Below are positions 23,290 to 36,012 of a stretch of 64,000 nucleotides of DNA, piece by piece; within the stretch, counting starts at the first letter, position 1; each line of letters begins with the position of its first letter. A program made the position numbers and the translations under genes. The DNA is from Ceratodon purpureus. Its lineage: Eukaryota > Streptophyta > Bryopsida > Pseudoditrichales > Ditrichaceae. The notes under the pieces were generated by a model. It had not been told where the DNA came from, did no database searches, and saw only the letters and a list, made by a program, of their open reading frames with translations. The stretch spans positions 20,055,321 to 20,119,320 of the forward strand of contig CM026424.1 of assembly GCA_014871385.1 (NCBI GenBank), read 5' to 3'.

Positions 23290-23378
23290 GCACCATCATT
23301 GGCCTCGGCCCTCATGCTTCCTGGTGAACTGCCGCTCCTCTCCGGATCTGTTTAGTGCATTGTGAGTCAGTGGGCTTT

Positions 23379-23384
23379 AATAAA
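23379..23384 (+). promoter_or_regulatory. Polyadenylation signal AATAAA
   Basis: A canonical hexamer 90 bases after the stop codon at 23,289. It is likely the 3' end signal of the unidentified gene. Confidence 0.4.
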
Positions 23385-26057
23385 GATATGCACTGCTTTT
23401 ATGTGTGAATTGCCATACAAATATGTAAAATTAGACTCATGAGCCGGATTTGTATGTAGTACAGTGTATAAGATGTAGGATTTTTGTAGGGCTTGTGTTG
23501 TAGTGAAGTTTCTAGTTCAGGTTCAATTTTTGATATGTATAAAGAACTCAACCACTTCTGTGGCTTGGGTTAACCCGTGTACTGTTTCCATACACTCCTG
23601 TACGTTTCGGTCAAAATTTAAAATAGAAATAAAAACAAACAAACAAACAAACTGCTATGCGCACATGATTTTAATAGAAAATTAAAGTATTTGTGATTTT
23701 TGGATTTAATGACTTATTTTTATTAAAGACTTCACAATCATATTTCTAATGTCTAGAATCGTAGTTTGTCTTGGAAGCAAAAATCCTTAAATGTCCACCC
23801 CTATCCAACAAGCTCGGTTTTTGCAAAATTCAACCTAATTTGACAATGAATAGTTTCTTTTTTTTAATTATAATTTTTCTTTCACAAACATCATTTACGA
23901 CCTAATAGATAATAAATAAATAAAATTGTGATAGTTTAACACATTTGTTTATTACAGAATTCAGAAGTAATTAAAACTCAACCCTGTATGAAATTTGAAT
24001 TTTAGAGTATATTTTAAAGAATTAAAATACCAGTAAAAAGAGAAAAATCCCTTCTACATTTGTGTGTTCAAACTGAACATGAATTTTGAATTAGAAGAGC
24101 GAATTTTGAAACTTTAAACCCAAATCTGGTTAAATAACAATCATCAATTTAATTTAAAATTTCTCAATCGTAAATATCCAGAAATATTAGAATCCTCGGA
24201 ATCATTTCTTCACAAACAAATAAACCAAATAAATTCAAAATATTAAGACAACAAAAGTTCCAAAAATTCACTCATCTGTTTCGACTTGTCTTACTCTCAC
24301 GGCTGTATTACTGCTTTTACTCCGCTAGAAAACAAAAACTATATTTTAGACTTGAATATTATAAAGGAAAATGGATTATTTTAATATAATGAGGCCAATG
24401 GGGGAATGCCATGTCAAAGGAGTGTCCTGCGAGAACTCCCAACATGGTATAAATGGATTCCACTTGGAACATGATACCTTGGCCCCTTCACATTTGCCTC
24501 AATAATCACTCATTTCAGGATGGGCTTTGGGGTCCGTACATGATGAATATTGGGCGGAAAATAAGTTGAAATTCTAATAATATTTCCCAAAATTTATGCA
24601 TGAATAGGCATGATCTGTGCCAATGTGGGATTAATTTATTCATTTTTCTGTAATATTCTCACTCCTAGCAGTGTCGTATTTCACTGGTTTATCCCAACCC
24701 ATTGCCCCATTTTGTGATCTTTTACTTTTTGGTTAACTTTAAAAGCTCTAACGTGTAATTGTAGTGAGGAAGTAAAATGACCTTGTCAGGAAAAAAATGG
24801 ATATTCAAAAGACAGTAAAAATTTGGTATATTTATTAAAAAATAAATTATTTCAGTTCTTAAATGATGATCCCATTATATTTCTTAAGTTGATATTAATT
24901 TTCTTGCATTTCATACTCTACTTCAAGATACCAATTTCCTCGTTTTAAAAGTATATAGAAACCTCTGTTAGCCAAAGTAATTAACTGAAATATAACCAAG
25001 AAAAATAAATTAGAGTTTTTATTTAGAAAACACAACAAATCTGAAAAGATTATTCACATCTTAAGATTAAATTTGAGATTATAATGTCCGTAAATGATTA
25101 CCAAGAATCATGACTTATTGATGTTGAAAATTTGATAAATCTATTTACCTTTTGAAAATCAAGTGTGTTATGACTTTCATTATTTCATCTTTTAAAAACT
25201 CCTTCTAAACATCTTCATCCACAATTATGATATCATTTTATTATTTTATTATTTTTATTATTTTTATTTTTTTATTTTTTATTTTTTTGGAAACATATCA
25301 TTTCCATGTTTTAGGAGAAACACAAATTTTATAAAATATTTTCATTCATTTGAGAGAATGACAAGAAGTTTTATCATCACTTTTATTGAAAAGAAAACAA
25401 CTACAAAAGTTCTGGACATGATCTGGATTTCTATAAAAAACAATTACAGTGCCTTGAATGGGATGAGAAAACCAAATAAACACATACAACATAAATTTTT
25501 AGAAAGGGCACTGGTGTACTCTGCGAGATGAAGGGGGTAATTTCCCATAGACTATGGCATATGCCACTTGTCACACGGCCGGAGACACATTGTTTTAGTT
25601 TGAAATGATACCGGTATGCTTGTAGTCTCATGTTTGCAAGTTAAGCCAGAATATAAGCACGGGCAATCCCAACTGCCAGCCTTCTGGCAACTAATTATAT
25701 TCCGTTGAACAACTACCAAGCTCATCACAAACTCGGTATATACGATTTTCATGATTAATATGCTGAGGATTTGAGGAATCAGAGGAAGGCAGTGTTTACT
25801 GGAAGATGCAAATCAAGCACATGATAAGGAAGACAGGCTTGGCACCCAGCACACGAAGTCTATCATCTCCTTGGCTCAAGCCTTGAATCGGGAAGGACGG
25901 GTTAAAATTCTCAAAGCCAGCTTTGGCATGCCCAGTTCAGTCCACTCCAACTTACCCTTTTGTGAATGTAACGGCAGCATGCCAACTTCTGTGCAAGGAT
26001 GTGCTCGAGGCAGCTCAGTGATATTTTAGAATATGTTATGTGCTCTTGACCGCTAGG

Positions 26058-26285
26058 CTACATGGAGTCCTGCAACTTCATCAAGGAATGATTTGCTTGT
26101 GCCTGTGCAGATTGCAAATTAGATAGATCCCCAAAAGCTGGAAAGACAGCCCTCCAAATTGCTGCTTGTAAGTCCTCCCACCACTTGAGCCTCGTGATCA
26201 TGTCAGGGGAAACCTGATTAGCATCATACACATGGCACAAACACGAGGTACTTTGTGGCGAGCCAGAATTTGTGAAAAAATTCAA
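26058..26285 (-). other. Candidate exon or gene relic of unknown identity
   Basis: A minus-strand frame whose central part looks protein-like (LKWWEDLQAAIWRAVFPAFG, then ANHSLMKLQDSM) and ends in a stop. It lies in a patch with higher G+C than its surroundings. No neighbouring exon or family could be assigned. It could be the last exon of an old gene or chance. Confidence 0.2.
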
Positions 26286-27300
26286 TGAGGTCCAAAATCC
26301 ACTTTACATGCTTGAATATAGCTGGTTGAATTCACAAAATCAACTCCAAGGGTTTAAGATGGAGGAGTTAAGGCCATTTCATAGAGTTCATAGTCTAATG
26401 GATTGAAATTATATTTGATTCACACACTATCTATTACAATATCTCACATTCATTTAGGAGAAGGGAATTGGTTTGGATCAAAATAGAAATAAAATGGTTT
26501 TTCTTGGGCCATCTTCAACCCTTGTCAATGTTATCTCCCTTCTTGGCATGGGCCAATGTTTCAAGTGAATTGCCTTTATACTTTGTTGGCCTAAATCCTT
26601 CATGTAAAACGGGCTTTAGATTTATCTATACATGAACAACGTTGACTTGGTGTTTTCTGCAAAATTAACAAAGTGTGACAGTTCCAAAATGATTAATTAG
26701 ACAAAATTCAAGGCACTACTCATACATGTAGTCAACTACTAACATTGAAAAAAATGAAAGAAAAAAGAAAAAAGAAAAATCCCATCCATGATCTAAAAGA
26801 AGAATATTTGCTTTTGCACCCTACTTAGAAAGATGAGAAAAGTTTGATTGTTTGTATAGTGAAGTATTTTCACCATAGAAAGAATGTTTTTGAGAGTCTC
26901 AACAACAAGTGTACTAGACACTTGTACAAAAAAAAATCGAAGGAATATGAAGGATGTAGCAAAGTTGCCCAAAAGTGCCTCCCTTTAACCATACTAGTGC
27001 TCTAAAGCATTATGTCTTCTTACAAAGCTTTGGTAAAATCTAAAATAAATAAAAATCCCTCAAAGCTCTTGGAGTTGCCTACACCTTAAAAAATCTCAAA
27101 AAATCAAACGCGAAATTGACATTGTAAGAACTTGCCCAAATTGTGAAAATCCCATCATAGTTCAATTTTTTTAAGGATAGAAGCGGAATTGAAGATAATT
27201 TCAATTTTCAAAGAAGTTTTAAAAGCAGATAATAGTTTAGAATATATCCTTTACATTTTTTTAATGGAAAATTTGAAATGGTTTATTTTTTTGGTTTAAT

Positions 27301-27566
27301 TTAATCCCTAATTGGCCATCACTAAATTTCCCCAAAATTGTCAAAATCCGCCATTTCTAGTGCAAAGAATAATTGTCAAAATGAAATTCTCATTTTAAAC
27401 TTTTAACCGTAGAATCTCAAATAAGACTGCTTTGACACATTTTTAGATTTTTTTGGGAATTTTTGACCGCACGTATTGGAAGATTATAACATTTGAAGTT
27501 CAAAGAATACATTTTTTTCAAGTTCAAAAAACGCCCATTCCAGGACAATGGCCGTTTAGGGATTAA
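27301..27566. mobile_element. TTAA-bounded inverted-repeat element, copy 2 (266 bp, internally deleted)
   Basis: It starts TTAATCCCTAATTGGCC and ends GGCCGTTTAGGGATTAA, so the ends are inverted repeats with a few mismatches and TTAA at each edge. Its left half follows the left part of the copy at 40,319 (TGCCATTTCTA / CGCCATTTCTA block; AACCGTA(A/G)(G/A)ATCT block). It is about 650 bases shorter, so it is an internally deleted member of the second subfamily. Confidence 0.65.
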
Positions 27567-28888
27567 AAAAACAAATCATATTAAGAATTTTGGAAATACA
27601 ACCAAAAAAAACTAGGTGCCTTGGATATGTGATTATTATTTTTTTTTTGGAAAAAAATATACATTTTATTATTATTATTATGATTATATTACAAGACCAT
27701 GGTTGGAGTTACAGTGATTTTGACAAGGTTCCTGCCATGTCTAAGAACATGTTCCCCAAAAATAAAATTCATATGGATGGATTCTTAAAGAGTATGATTA
27801 ATTTTGACTTGTAAAATTTACCTCAAACAACTTGTAAAAATACCGAAATTTTAATAAATAAATTAGTAAAGAAAGTAAAGGTGCATAGTACATTAACAAA
27901 TAAAACCACTATGACCCAATCTAAAAACTAAAATCTTGAAGTGTTTGGTTTATTTGCATACATTAACTCCAAAGTGCTCATAATGATAAAAGCCTCAATT
28001 TCTATATCTATAGAAAGTTAAATAAATTGCTGATAGTTCTACCAAGGAAGAACCTTTTTAGATATTAATAGATAGAAGAAAGTCTATTCTGCAACATGAT
28101 GTTGTTTAGCTGTGCAAATGAAGTTATTAATTTTATATATAAAGGTTAATGGAAAACCTTTATTTATAGTTCAAACAACTAGACTCAAATAAATAGATTT
28201 TAAACCTTCAAAGTTATTTTTGCACAAGCTGAAGATACTATCTGAAGAAAAAAATTCAATTGATTAACAACTAATATACACAACTATGTTTCATATTACT
28301 CAAGCAAATAACTACTTACATTACAAGTTATAAGGTGAATTTTCATATCCTTCATATTTCTCAAAATATCCATCACCTCATTCTAATTAATGTTTGTAAC
28401 TATAATATTTGCACAAAAATGTGTATAAGAGCATCTAAATTCACTAACTTTAAATCAACAAGTATGTTAGATTTTTTTTTCAAACGAATCCTTTTCACAT
28501 ATAGCTACACCGCAGCATCTACCAGATTTCGTCATTAAATAGTTAATTGTTTTCAAAAACAAAAATCTTAAAATTTTCAAATAATATAAATCAACATCTT
28601 GCAAAATCATATGTAACAAGAAACAAAAATTTGAATGATTATGAGTCCATAACATTTCCAAAATCGCAATAATATAGTGGTAAATTTCCAAAATATAATT
28701 CAATTAATGGTTAAGAAACATGAAGTATAAAAAGATGATGAATTCTCTTTAATTTTTAGTTATAAAAAATGGAAAATAATAAAATCTAAAACAATCATGA
28801 TGAAATCAATCTGTGAGATATAATAATTATTTCGTCTCTACAAAATTGAAATTTGGTAAACGCTACAGTACTCAATATTAAGATGACC

Positions 28889-28939
28889 ATGATTATTTCC
28901 CACACATGATTATTTCCCACATATGATTATTTCCCCCAT
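28889..28939. repeat. Tandem repeat, 17 bp x 3
   Basis: Three successive copies of ATGATTATTTCCCACAY with one or two differences in the last copy. Confidence 0.8.
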
Positions 28940-30925
28940 AGTGTTGAGACCCAATAAATTATTCGACCACTCTAAAGTAAGACATGCAAAATCTCAAGCT
29001 TTATACAAAGATTTATAAGATCATATCTCTAGTCGTGTCTATCATCTCCAAACACTCACCTTCACATTTTTAAGTGATTTCCTTTCAAAGTTTAAATCTT
29101 CACAAAAAATTCTTGAACTCCTTAACAACTAAATTTTCTCTTCATATATCAAAATGTAAGAATTCAAAGCTAAATAAATGGCATGCATTGAACTTGTTCA
29201 AGTTGAAAAGCCTCTCATTCAATAACTTTTTAGTTTTTTAGTTTTCTCAATAATTAAAAAAAATAATTTATATTGCTTCATACAAGACAAATATTTTCAT
29301 TTGTTTTCTGGCCTGGGTTCCCGCAGCGGTGTATTTTTCTTCATTTCAATGGAAGTTCACCATTTGACTCAAAAAAAATAAAAAAAATAAGAAATATTTT
29401 CATTTAGGAACCGTGTTTTCAACGGTTACTTTACCTCTCAACCATTCTGTGGCCGGGTTGGGTCTAAAAATTACCACTCTTTGAACTATTCACAATCTTT
29501 CTACCTTTCAATTCAAGAGCTTTGGACGAGGACGGATGAAAACTTTGTGAAAATCAGCCCTGCGTGTGTGTGTGCAAAAAAGGGGAAAAAAAGGGAAGAG
29601 AAGGAGAAAAGGGAAAGGAAGATACCTCAGAGTTTACACTTCCATCCAAGTCCACAGTGTGAACTGGCGGGCCCTTTAGGACATGAATTCCATTGTCAGA
29701 GGGCTTGTTTGATATGAAGGCTCACATTTCGATGCAAACTTATATAGTAGCATCCTCCATCATTGGACCAATGCTAACTAACCTCTGACCTGGGACCCGG
29801 GTTGACGGTATTGTCTTTTGTTTTTTTCTTATACATTGCAACACAGGAAAATGTATTTAAAAAAAAAAAAAAAAAAAACCAAAACTACTAACTAACTTAA
29901 CCTCTGCTTCGGAAAAGATAGATTACAAACCTTTAGCCTAACAGGTGTCAACCATGACTACTAATGCATTGAGGACCCACATGCACCATTGCTGCCCAAA
30001 CCTCAGCAAGAAACTCTTCACTTCTTAAGTCCACATAAAATGCACCACCACCTGTTTTTGCATGTCTTTAATTTAGGGCCCATTCCCAGGACATGTGACT
30101 TACTACGAAAGTTGGAACCTCCAAAATTAGTCTGATTTTGCAGTACAACTATGGTAAAAGAAAAAAAAACAATTCCAGAACCTTATTCTAAACCTTTCAT
30201 TTTTCAATATTTTCATTTTGACCCTGCATGATGTTGTAATGCGGCGTCTGGAGAATTAGAGGTGAAAGGACCTCTGAGGACTCTGAGGCGAAATGTTGTA
30301 GAATAAATGCTAACTTTGAGTCAACTGCCAGGGGTAGTTACAGAGAAAACGGCTCAGTATTTAGTTTTTAATTCATGAGTTTTGCAAGTACACTAGGCTT
30401 ATTAAGAAATTGGGATTGTCTAAGTAAAGCACGAGGAATAAGCTTAAGCCCAATTTGCATTGGCGGCGTGCTAATCAATGTCTTAAATAAGTTGGAAGGT
30501 GGCCTTTTGCTGTACTGATCACACTAGTTGAAATAAGATAATGGTGGCTCTTTTGTTAGTATTGTGGACTGTTGGGAGTGAATTTGTGGCCTTGTGTGTG
30601 AATTTTGAGTCAAGCTGACCCCTTGGTAAGTAAGTAAAGTTGTCATGTGCAAATTATGCACAAGGAAGGTGTCGATCCTACGCCGTGTACAGTCACTGTT
30701 AGCAAGACTTTCTTTTGTGTCATTATGGTTTTGCTTTCTACCGGGGATTTGTTTTGACCCAAACTACAGGCTATTGCTTGCACCTTATCTTCAGATCTTG
30801 ACGAGACTAAAGTAATTTGCGTTCGATTTGATTGTCTTCGAGATAAGGAGAAAATTCTGCCATTACCGAGAGTCAAATTGAATTCCCCTGAAATAGTGTA
30901 CTCCTGCTCGGTGCCTATGAAGCGG

Positions 30926-31010
30926 TTGTGAAGAACTCCAACAGAACAGTGAGTTGCTAAATAGTATAGGCATGTGTGGCGAGATTGTGAAGAACTCCAA
31001 CAGAACAGTG
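30926..31010. repeat. Direct repeat, 26 bp, period 59
   Basis: Two identical copies of a 26-base unit starting TTGTGAAGAACTCCAACAGA, at 30,926-30,951 and 30,985-31,010. Confidence 0.8.
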
Positions 31011-31967
31011 GGTTTGCTGAAATACAAACAGCATCTCGTGAAAGTTGAAATCCAGGAGTTGTGGATTCCGTGAAAATCTGGCGTAAGAAGTGCAAAACAT
31101 GGGAATATTTGAATCCGAACCTTATGCCATGCATTTGCACCAGTGTAAAGCAGCGGAGGTATGACACTTGGCTGATGCGGATTACAAACATGTAAAAGGC
31201 TGATGCCAGTGAGAAGTGCACAGCACAGCTGTGGGCCAGAAAGTGAGCATGCCGGCAGCTGTTCGCTTGCTCATGTTCTGGAGAACATGCTCCGGAAGGA
31301 AGGTTCAGCACATTCACATGTCCAAATGCAGAGCAGCCCGTGATCTGTAGTGTAGCAGGAAGTGGTTCACAAGTGGTGTTACATTTAATTGGCGGTAGTT
31401 TTCATTATATTGCTACCCTTCTCTTGACAATGAGGAATACAATTCATTCCAGCACTTGAGGGCTAACAACATTTTCTCAGTCGCAACATAGCAGTGGATA
31501 TGGTCTTTGAGAAGTTAGAGGCTTGACTACATGCTATTCTCCGTTCTATTAGACTGTGCATCATGACTCTCGAAGTGTTTTTTTTTGCGAATTAAGCAGC
31601 ACACGTTTTTGAGCCAGTTGGATGCACTTCTCTACTTGATGTGAAAACCTGCAGGTATTGGACTTGTTCGTAGAGCACATACATCATCTGCCTCAACCAA
31701 TTACCACAGCTTACATCTGCCTCTGAGACTTCGACAGAATAAGCGAAGTTGCGTCATCTGAACTGGGCGAAGAATAAGGTCCGACCAGCGACGACATCAA
31801 CGCGGACAAAACTGAGCATTTCTCAAGACAAACTGAGAATCTTTTCCCACTCGCTGGAGTTCTTTCGCATCAACTCGAAAATGTACAACACTCTATAATG
31901 TTTACAATCCATTTACATCTCATATTTACAAAGCATTCCATCCAATTATCATCGCAAAAATCTCCAC

Positions 31968-33990
31968 TCATCGCCATTCCTTCAATAACATACCGATGCG
32001 ATATATGGCAAGAAATGTGGAAGAAAGCATCGCTAGAAAAGTAAAAAAGCTTATGGTCACAGCAGCATCTGCCGTTGAACAGAAGGTATCCTGAGTAAAG
32101 CGTGAGCACAAGTGAACGCCCATCTCTCCAGTGTATGACATGTTTGCTACTGTTGCTGCTGAGGTGCTTGCAGACAATAAAAGGTAAGAGAACAACTGCA
32201 CACGTAACCACCAAAAAATTCAATCAAATCTTTGAACCTGCCGAGGGTGGCCCTCATGGTTGGGACTTGAAAGATGGTTTTGTAAGGCTGCATTTTATGT
32301 CACAGATTTAACATGCTGCAACGACATAAAATTTTCGCAAGCAAAGAATCAAGGACAATTCCAAGGCATTCACTAAACTGATGATAATAACTGGTCAGGA
32401 AACTAACCTGATCGAAACCAAAGGTCATCCAAGTGCTGATCAGAATAGAAGGAATGAAGGACATGCCTAGAATCACTGTCACCATCAATTGTATAAACTG
32501 CACAGTGGAGTAAACAAAAACAACGACGTTCACAGCCACCAAATACCTGCGTCCAAAACCCATCTACTGCTTCAGCATGGAATGCAATATTGCCCAATCT
32601 CAAGCCCCTTATATATTTATGCCAAAACAACTCTAGAACTTGACATCGAACTAACTAGGTAGATAAAACATTATATTGGTCAATTTACCAGGACGAAATC
32701 GATCAACAAACCGCGTGTGCACATTTTTCTTTTCCCCCATGAACTCGCTATCTGCTGACAGTACTAAAGTGCCCATTGCCCTATAAATTGTACCCTTGCT
32801 TTCTGAAACTATACGACATACGAACTTCATGTTGCTTTTCATATATCTGTATTGCTACAAAAAACAACAGTGGCCCCTTGTGATACTCATCCAAGCGAGA
32901 GTTATGTTCAGGTACACATGCGCAGCAATTCCATGTTCCATCCAAACTTCGTGTGGGTCACTAGACATTGCAACAAAGTTCTGTATAACAACGGTGACCC
33001 TTTCTAGTCGCTTGCGAAGAATTTAGGAACTCTAATCCTTAACGGATTTGGTCGACCTGGATATATCCTTTTCATTATATGTAGATCCTAACAATTTAAG
33101 CATGTACAAATCATCTCAGAGCACTACTCCGTGGAATAACAAACGAGGGGAACGAGCACGGAAGTGACATGAATCGGAATACCAGACGCTTAAGATACTA
33201 CATCCATGCTAACGTGAGTGGGAAGATGAGAGATTCAAGATTTGCTCATGCAATTGTACCTGTAAGCTTGAAAGTGGTCGAACTTCAAAGTGCCAAACTC
33301 TGCTCCAGCAGAATGGGAATTGGAGCACATGACCACTATGGTGATGAGGGAGAGGACGGTCTCCGTGAGGCGGAATCCGAAGCTGCAAGCTCCTACAGCA
33401 GTCAAGTATTTGCGCAGCTTGGACTTCGTTCCCGGGGGCGAATCTCCATTGCTTGCAGCTCCAGCTCCTCGGGTTTCGGCCGGAGTTTCCACCTCCTTAG
33501 TCTCAGTGAATCGCCGCAGCACTCCTGCGTCCTCTTCGGGCAGCCGAGTCATTTCGAAAGTAATGCTCTCTAGTCTTGGCAGATGAATACCTCCACTTAC
33601 ACCACGAAGAATTCCCCCACTTGCACCACGGCGAATACCTCCACTGTAACCACGGAAGATGCCAGTGCTTGCACTATGATGAATATGGGTTCGAGCAGGG
33701 GACGTCCCCTGCAGGTGCTCATCTGCACGCTTCGCATGAGCTTCCCCTGCATCTATCGACCCCGCTGCTCCATCTCTGAATCTTACCTGATGGGCCTCCA
33801 TCATGGGCTTCGCTCTAATCTTACTTGGGAGGTGAACACCATTGCTTCCGTTATGATGGCCATGATTTAAGCCTGGTGCACCCATCCGATCAGCCTGCAG
33901 TCGCTCCCCATCCGTCGACTCCGCCTCGCCATCTGCTAGCCTCTCTTCATGACCACTCACATCCATTGACGGATCCGTCATAGCTCCCAT
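31968..33990 (-). CDS. CASPL: CASP-like (CASPL) four-pass membrane protein, about 365 aa
   Basis: Three exons join in frame: 33,260-33,990 (ATG), 32,408-32,546 and 31,968-32,195, with GT-AG introns. The N-terminal 190 residues are hydrophilic and include glycine-rich 8-residue repeats. Four hydrophobic segments follow: TM1 with [20 protein letters not shown]2 [20 protein letters not shown]3 after FGFDQ with [14 protein letters not shown], and TM4 [20 protein letters not shown]. The Arg in TM1 and the Asp at the start of TM3 are the residues conserved across CASP/CASPL proteins. The family forms plasma-membrane scaffolds; CASPs proper organise Casparian strips, while CASPLs occur in plants without them. 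The long N-terminus resembles the CASPL4 type, but I would not assign a subgroup. Internal ATG codons near the start make the exact N-terminus uncertain. Confidence 0.88.
33586..33657. repeat. In-frame tandem repeat, 24 bp x 3, within the CASPL N-terminus
   Basis: Three 24-base units (AATACCTCCACTTACACCAC... type) encode, on the minus strand, the 8-residue repeats SGGIRRGA / SGGILRGV and a related first unit. The repeat keeps the frame and lies in the cytosolic N-terminal part. Confidence 0.8.
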
Positions 33991-35682
33991 TCCAAGGATA
34001 TCACCCTTTCGAGGATCAAAATTGAGACCCTTTCGAGGATTCGTTCCCTGCTTAACCCTCGAATTGCTCGCGCAGTGTCGAACCTAGGAAGGCTGACATA
34101 CTGAACAACTTAACCCTCCGGTGTCCACAAGCTTCAAGAAAATTCTCCTCTGTCAAGTGTTTAGGTCGCTCGCACCTGTGTCGAGTGAACTGGACATGGC
34201 TTCCTCGCTCTGAGAAAATTCCAACAGTCTCGTCAAAATTACTCCCTTCCTATTACACTTGTTCGCAACTGTAGCGCTTAAACCCTGTACCCATTAGCAA
34301 CACAGTTGCCAGTCTCCTCATCCTCCCCAACGCTCTTAACCTCCATGAGCGCTTGCGCTGCTTCCCCTGTTCTTCAGAACCTTCAGAGACCCTGCTGCTC
34401 TTCACGAAACTCAAACCCTCACTCTCAAAGAATATCTCAAATTCTTCCTACTTCAGAGCAAGTACTCCATTCTGATGTACTACCTTACCTTCCCACCACA
34501 CTTGCAAAGGTGAATATCTCAGTACCAGGACTGATAAAGATGAAGCAGAATGATTCCCTTGGCCACGAGGCTCCTTCACAATGATCAGTCTCCAGACTCT
34601 CCACAGTACAAAACTGAAACCCGTTGTTCTATGTCCCCACTGTACTATGTCAAGAGCTCCATACACTGCACATGTGTGTCTTAATTCTTCCACCGACTTG
34701 CTCGTACTTCTGAATCTAGAAACATCAACCCAAATTCCGCAACAGCATCCATGACCCATCCGAAGCAAACCCACATTCGGATCCCACGATCAAACATTTG
34801 ATTCCCCTCTATCTGATTATCTTACAATTGTTTTTGATATTTCCCTTGGCTAGAATTGAGCTTTCCGGCGTTGAATTCAATTCCCAAATGACACATGCGA
34901 CATATGATTCCCTGATTCGTTCGGAGCCTGTGGGGAAGTTGTGCTCCAGGGGATTGATACACGGTGTTCAGGTGTTGAGTACCCAGGTACCCGGTATGAT
35001 GGACGTGCAATCCAATCCCCTCTACCATGAGCACTAGCGCCTACGGACGATGGCACCACGCGCACCATGGACGACGCAGCTGCGGCTGCCATTGTCGCCA
35101 TTCCCCAATCAATCACCGCCCAAAACCCAAAACCCACCAAAATTCAGAACCAAATTGAAGCTCGGACTCGGACTGGCGCAGGAAGAGGTGGTTGTTGCGA
35201 GTGTGCGGCGGTGGGAGGAATGAGAAATGCAGCAGCAGATTGCGAGGCTGATTGCATCAGCTGCGTTGCGTTGGAGCTCACCGATTGCGAGCACGACGCT
35301 TCTCGTAACTGGCAGCGCTCTCTCGCTCTCGGAACAGAGCTCTCTTTCTCCCCACGGGTTGATATCCGCCTCTGGAGTTGATACTCTTCTCCAGATACCC
35401 TTCTCCGTAACTGACATCCATCGCTATCTGTCTACGGCTGATGTCCGTATCCAAAGCAAAAGAGAAAGTAAATGAGAATGTAAAAGAGAAAGTAAACGAA
35501 AATATATATAAACGAAATATACAATGTTTTCTTTACATTTTATATTTGATTTCCGTTTGTATGTTGTTGTTATTGAAATTATTAATAATATTCTAATCAT
35601 TACTATTATTACTATTATTAATATTAATAATACTATTATAAAAATAAAAATAATTATTATTCTTGTTGTTAATCGTTGAAGA
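33991..35682. other. Promoter and upstream region between CASPL and the chromodomain gene
   Basis: It should contain the CASPL promoter and 5' leader (minus strand) and the chromodomain gene promoter (plus strand). No firm gene is seen apart from the weak minus-strand frame at 34,877-35,101. The last 200 bases are extremely AT-rich, with ATTATTAATA-type runs. Confidence 0.3.
34877..35101 (-). CDS. Possible small ORF, 74 aa, unknown
   Basis: A minus-strand frame with an ATG at 35,101, an alanine-rich start (MATMAAAAASSMVR) resembling organelle-targeting leaders, and a hydrophilic remainder. No homology was recognised, and overlapping frames on both strands are also open. It could be a first exon, an upstream ORF or chance. 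Confidence 0.2.
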   Translation of the reverse strand: MATMAAAAASSMVRVVPSSVGASAHGRGDWIARPSYRVPGYSTPEHRVSIPWSTTSPQAPNESGNHMSHVSFGN

Positions 35683-36012
35683 ATGGATAAGTTAGAAATC
35701 GATTCACAATCTTCAATTGAAACGTCGTCCGTGGAGCAAACATCAGAAAATACAAGAACGCCACTCGGTTACGAAATATCCGAAGTATATGAACCGGATA
35801 CCAACGAATGGGAAGTGAAAAAAATCTTGGATGTAAGAGAGTCCAAGCCAATCCGCATGTCACATCACGTATATCGAACGACTAAAGAGTATCTCGTGCA
35901 TTGGAAAGGATATTCAAAAAAAGATGCATCATGGGAGCCGGAGCATTATCTTGATAATTGTCAAGAATTACTAGAAGAATTCTACAACAACCGAAACATA
36001 AATATTAACTAG
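35683..36012 (+). CDS. Free-standing chromodomain protein, 109 aa, single exon
   Basis: An ATG-initiated, intronless 109-codon frame. Residues 1-30 are Ser/Thr/Glu-rich. Residues 43-103 form a chromodomain: WEVKKILDVRE (first strand, aromatic W43), YLVHWKGYS (W74 and Y77 complete the methyl-lysine cage), DASWEPEHYL, then the C-terminal helix CQELLEEFY. Chromodomains bind methylated histone tails, typically H3K9me. In plants the commonest source of this exact form is the C-terminus of Ty3/chromovirus integrases, but no integrase or reverse-transcriptase sequence adjoins it here. It could be a domesticated retroelement domain, a small HP1-like protein or a gene of viral origin. The upstream 200 bases are strikingly AT-rich. 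The domain call is firm; the origin is open. Confidence 0.78.
   Translation: MDKLEIDSQSSIETSSVEQTSENTRTPLGYEISEVYEPDTNEWEVKKILDVRESKPIRMSHHVYRTTKEYLVHWKGYSKKDASWEPEHYLDNCQELLEEFYNNRNININ

Larger units (their letters stand above)
23290..27300. other. AT-rich intergenic DNA
   Basis: No supported gene. It contains an AAAC microsatellite (about 23,632-23,651) and a T/A-rich low-complexity run (about 25,237-25,289). A less AT-rich patch at 25,750-26,290 includes the minus-strand frame described separately. About 27,055-27,170 is similar to the right-hand part of the TTAA element at 40,319-41,234 and is probably a fragment of that family. Confidence 0.4.
27567..31967. other. AT-rich intergenic DNA with short repeats
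   Basis: No supported gene. It holds a 17-bp triple repeat (28,889-28,939), a poly(A) run of about 20 (near 29,859-29,878) and a 26-bp direct repeat (30,926-31,010). The last few hundred bases are probably the 3' untranslated region of the minus-strand CASP-like gene. A 224-codon minus-strand frame at 30,643-31,317 was rejected as a gene. Confidence 0.4.

Noticed and set aside
29761-29910. Poly(A) run near 29,859 with CTAACTAAC-like flanks as another retroposed transcript
   Set aside because: The flanking repeats differ by an insertion and the upstream sequence lacks a clear polyadenylation signal, unlike the insertion at 36,141.
30643-31317. A 224-codon open frame on the minus strand
   Set aside because: Opens at a GTG rather than an ATG, has no recognisable motif, spans a 26-bp direct repeat and lies in gene-poor DNA; most likely chance.
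33169-33870. Plus-strand frames opposite the CASPL first exon
   Set aside because: Shadows of the minus-strand coding exon; they encode Ser/Cys/His-rich sequence typical of antisense readings.
35067-35381. Plus-strand 104-codon frame upstream of the chromodomain gene
   Set aside because: Overlaps open frames on the other strand in a less AT-rich patch; no motif and no way to choose between them.
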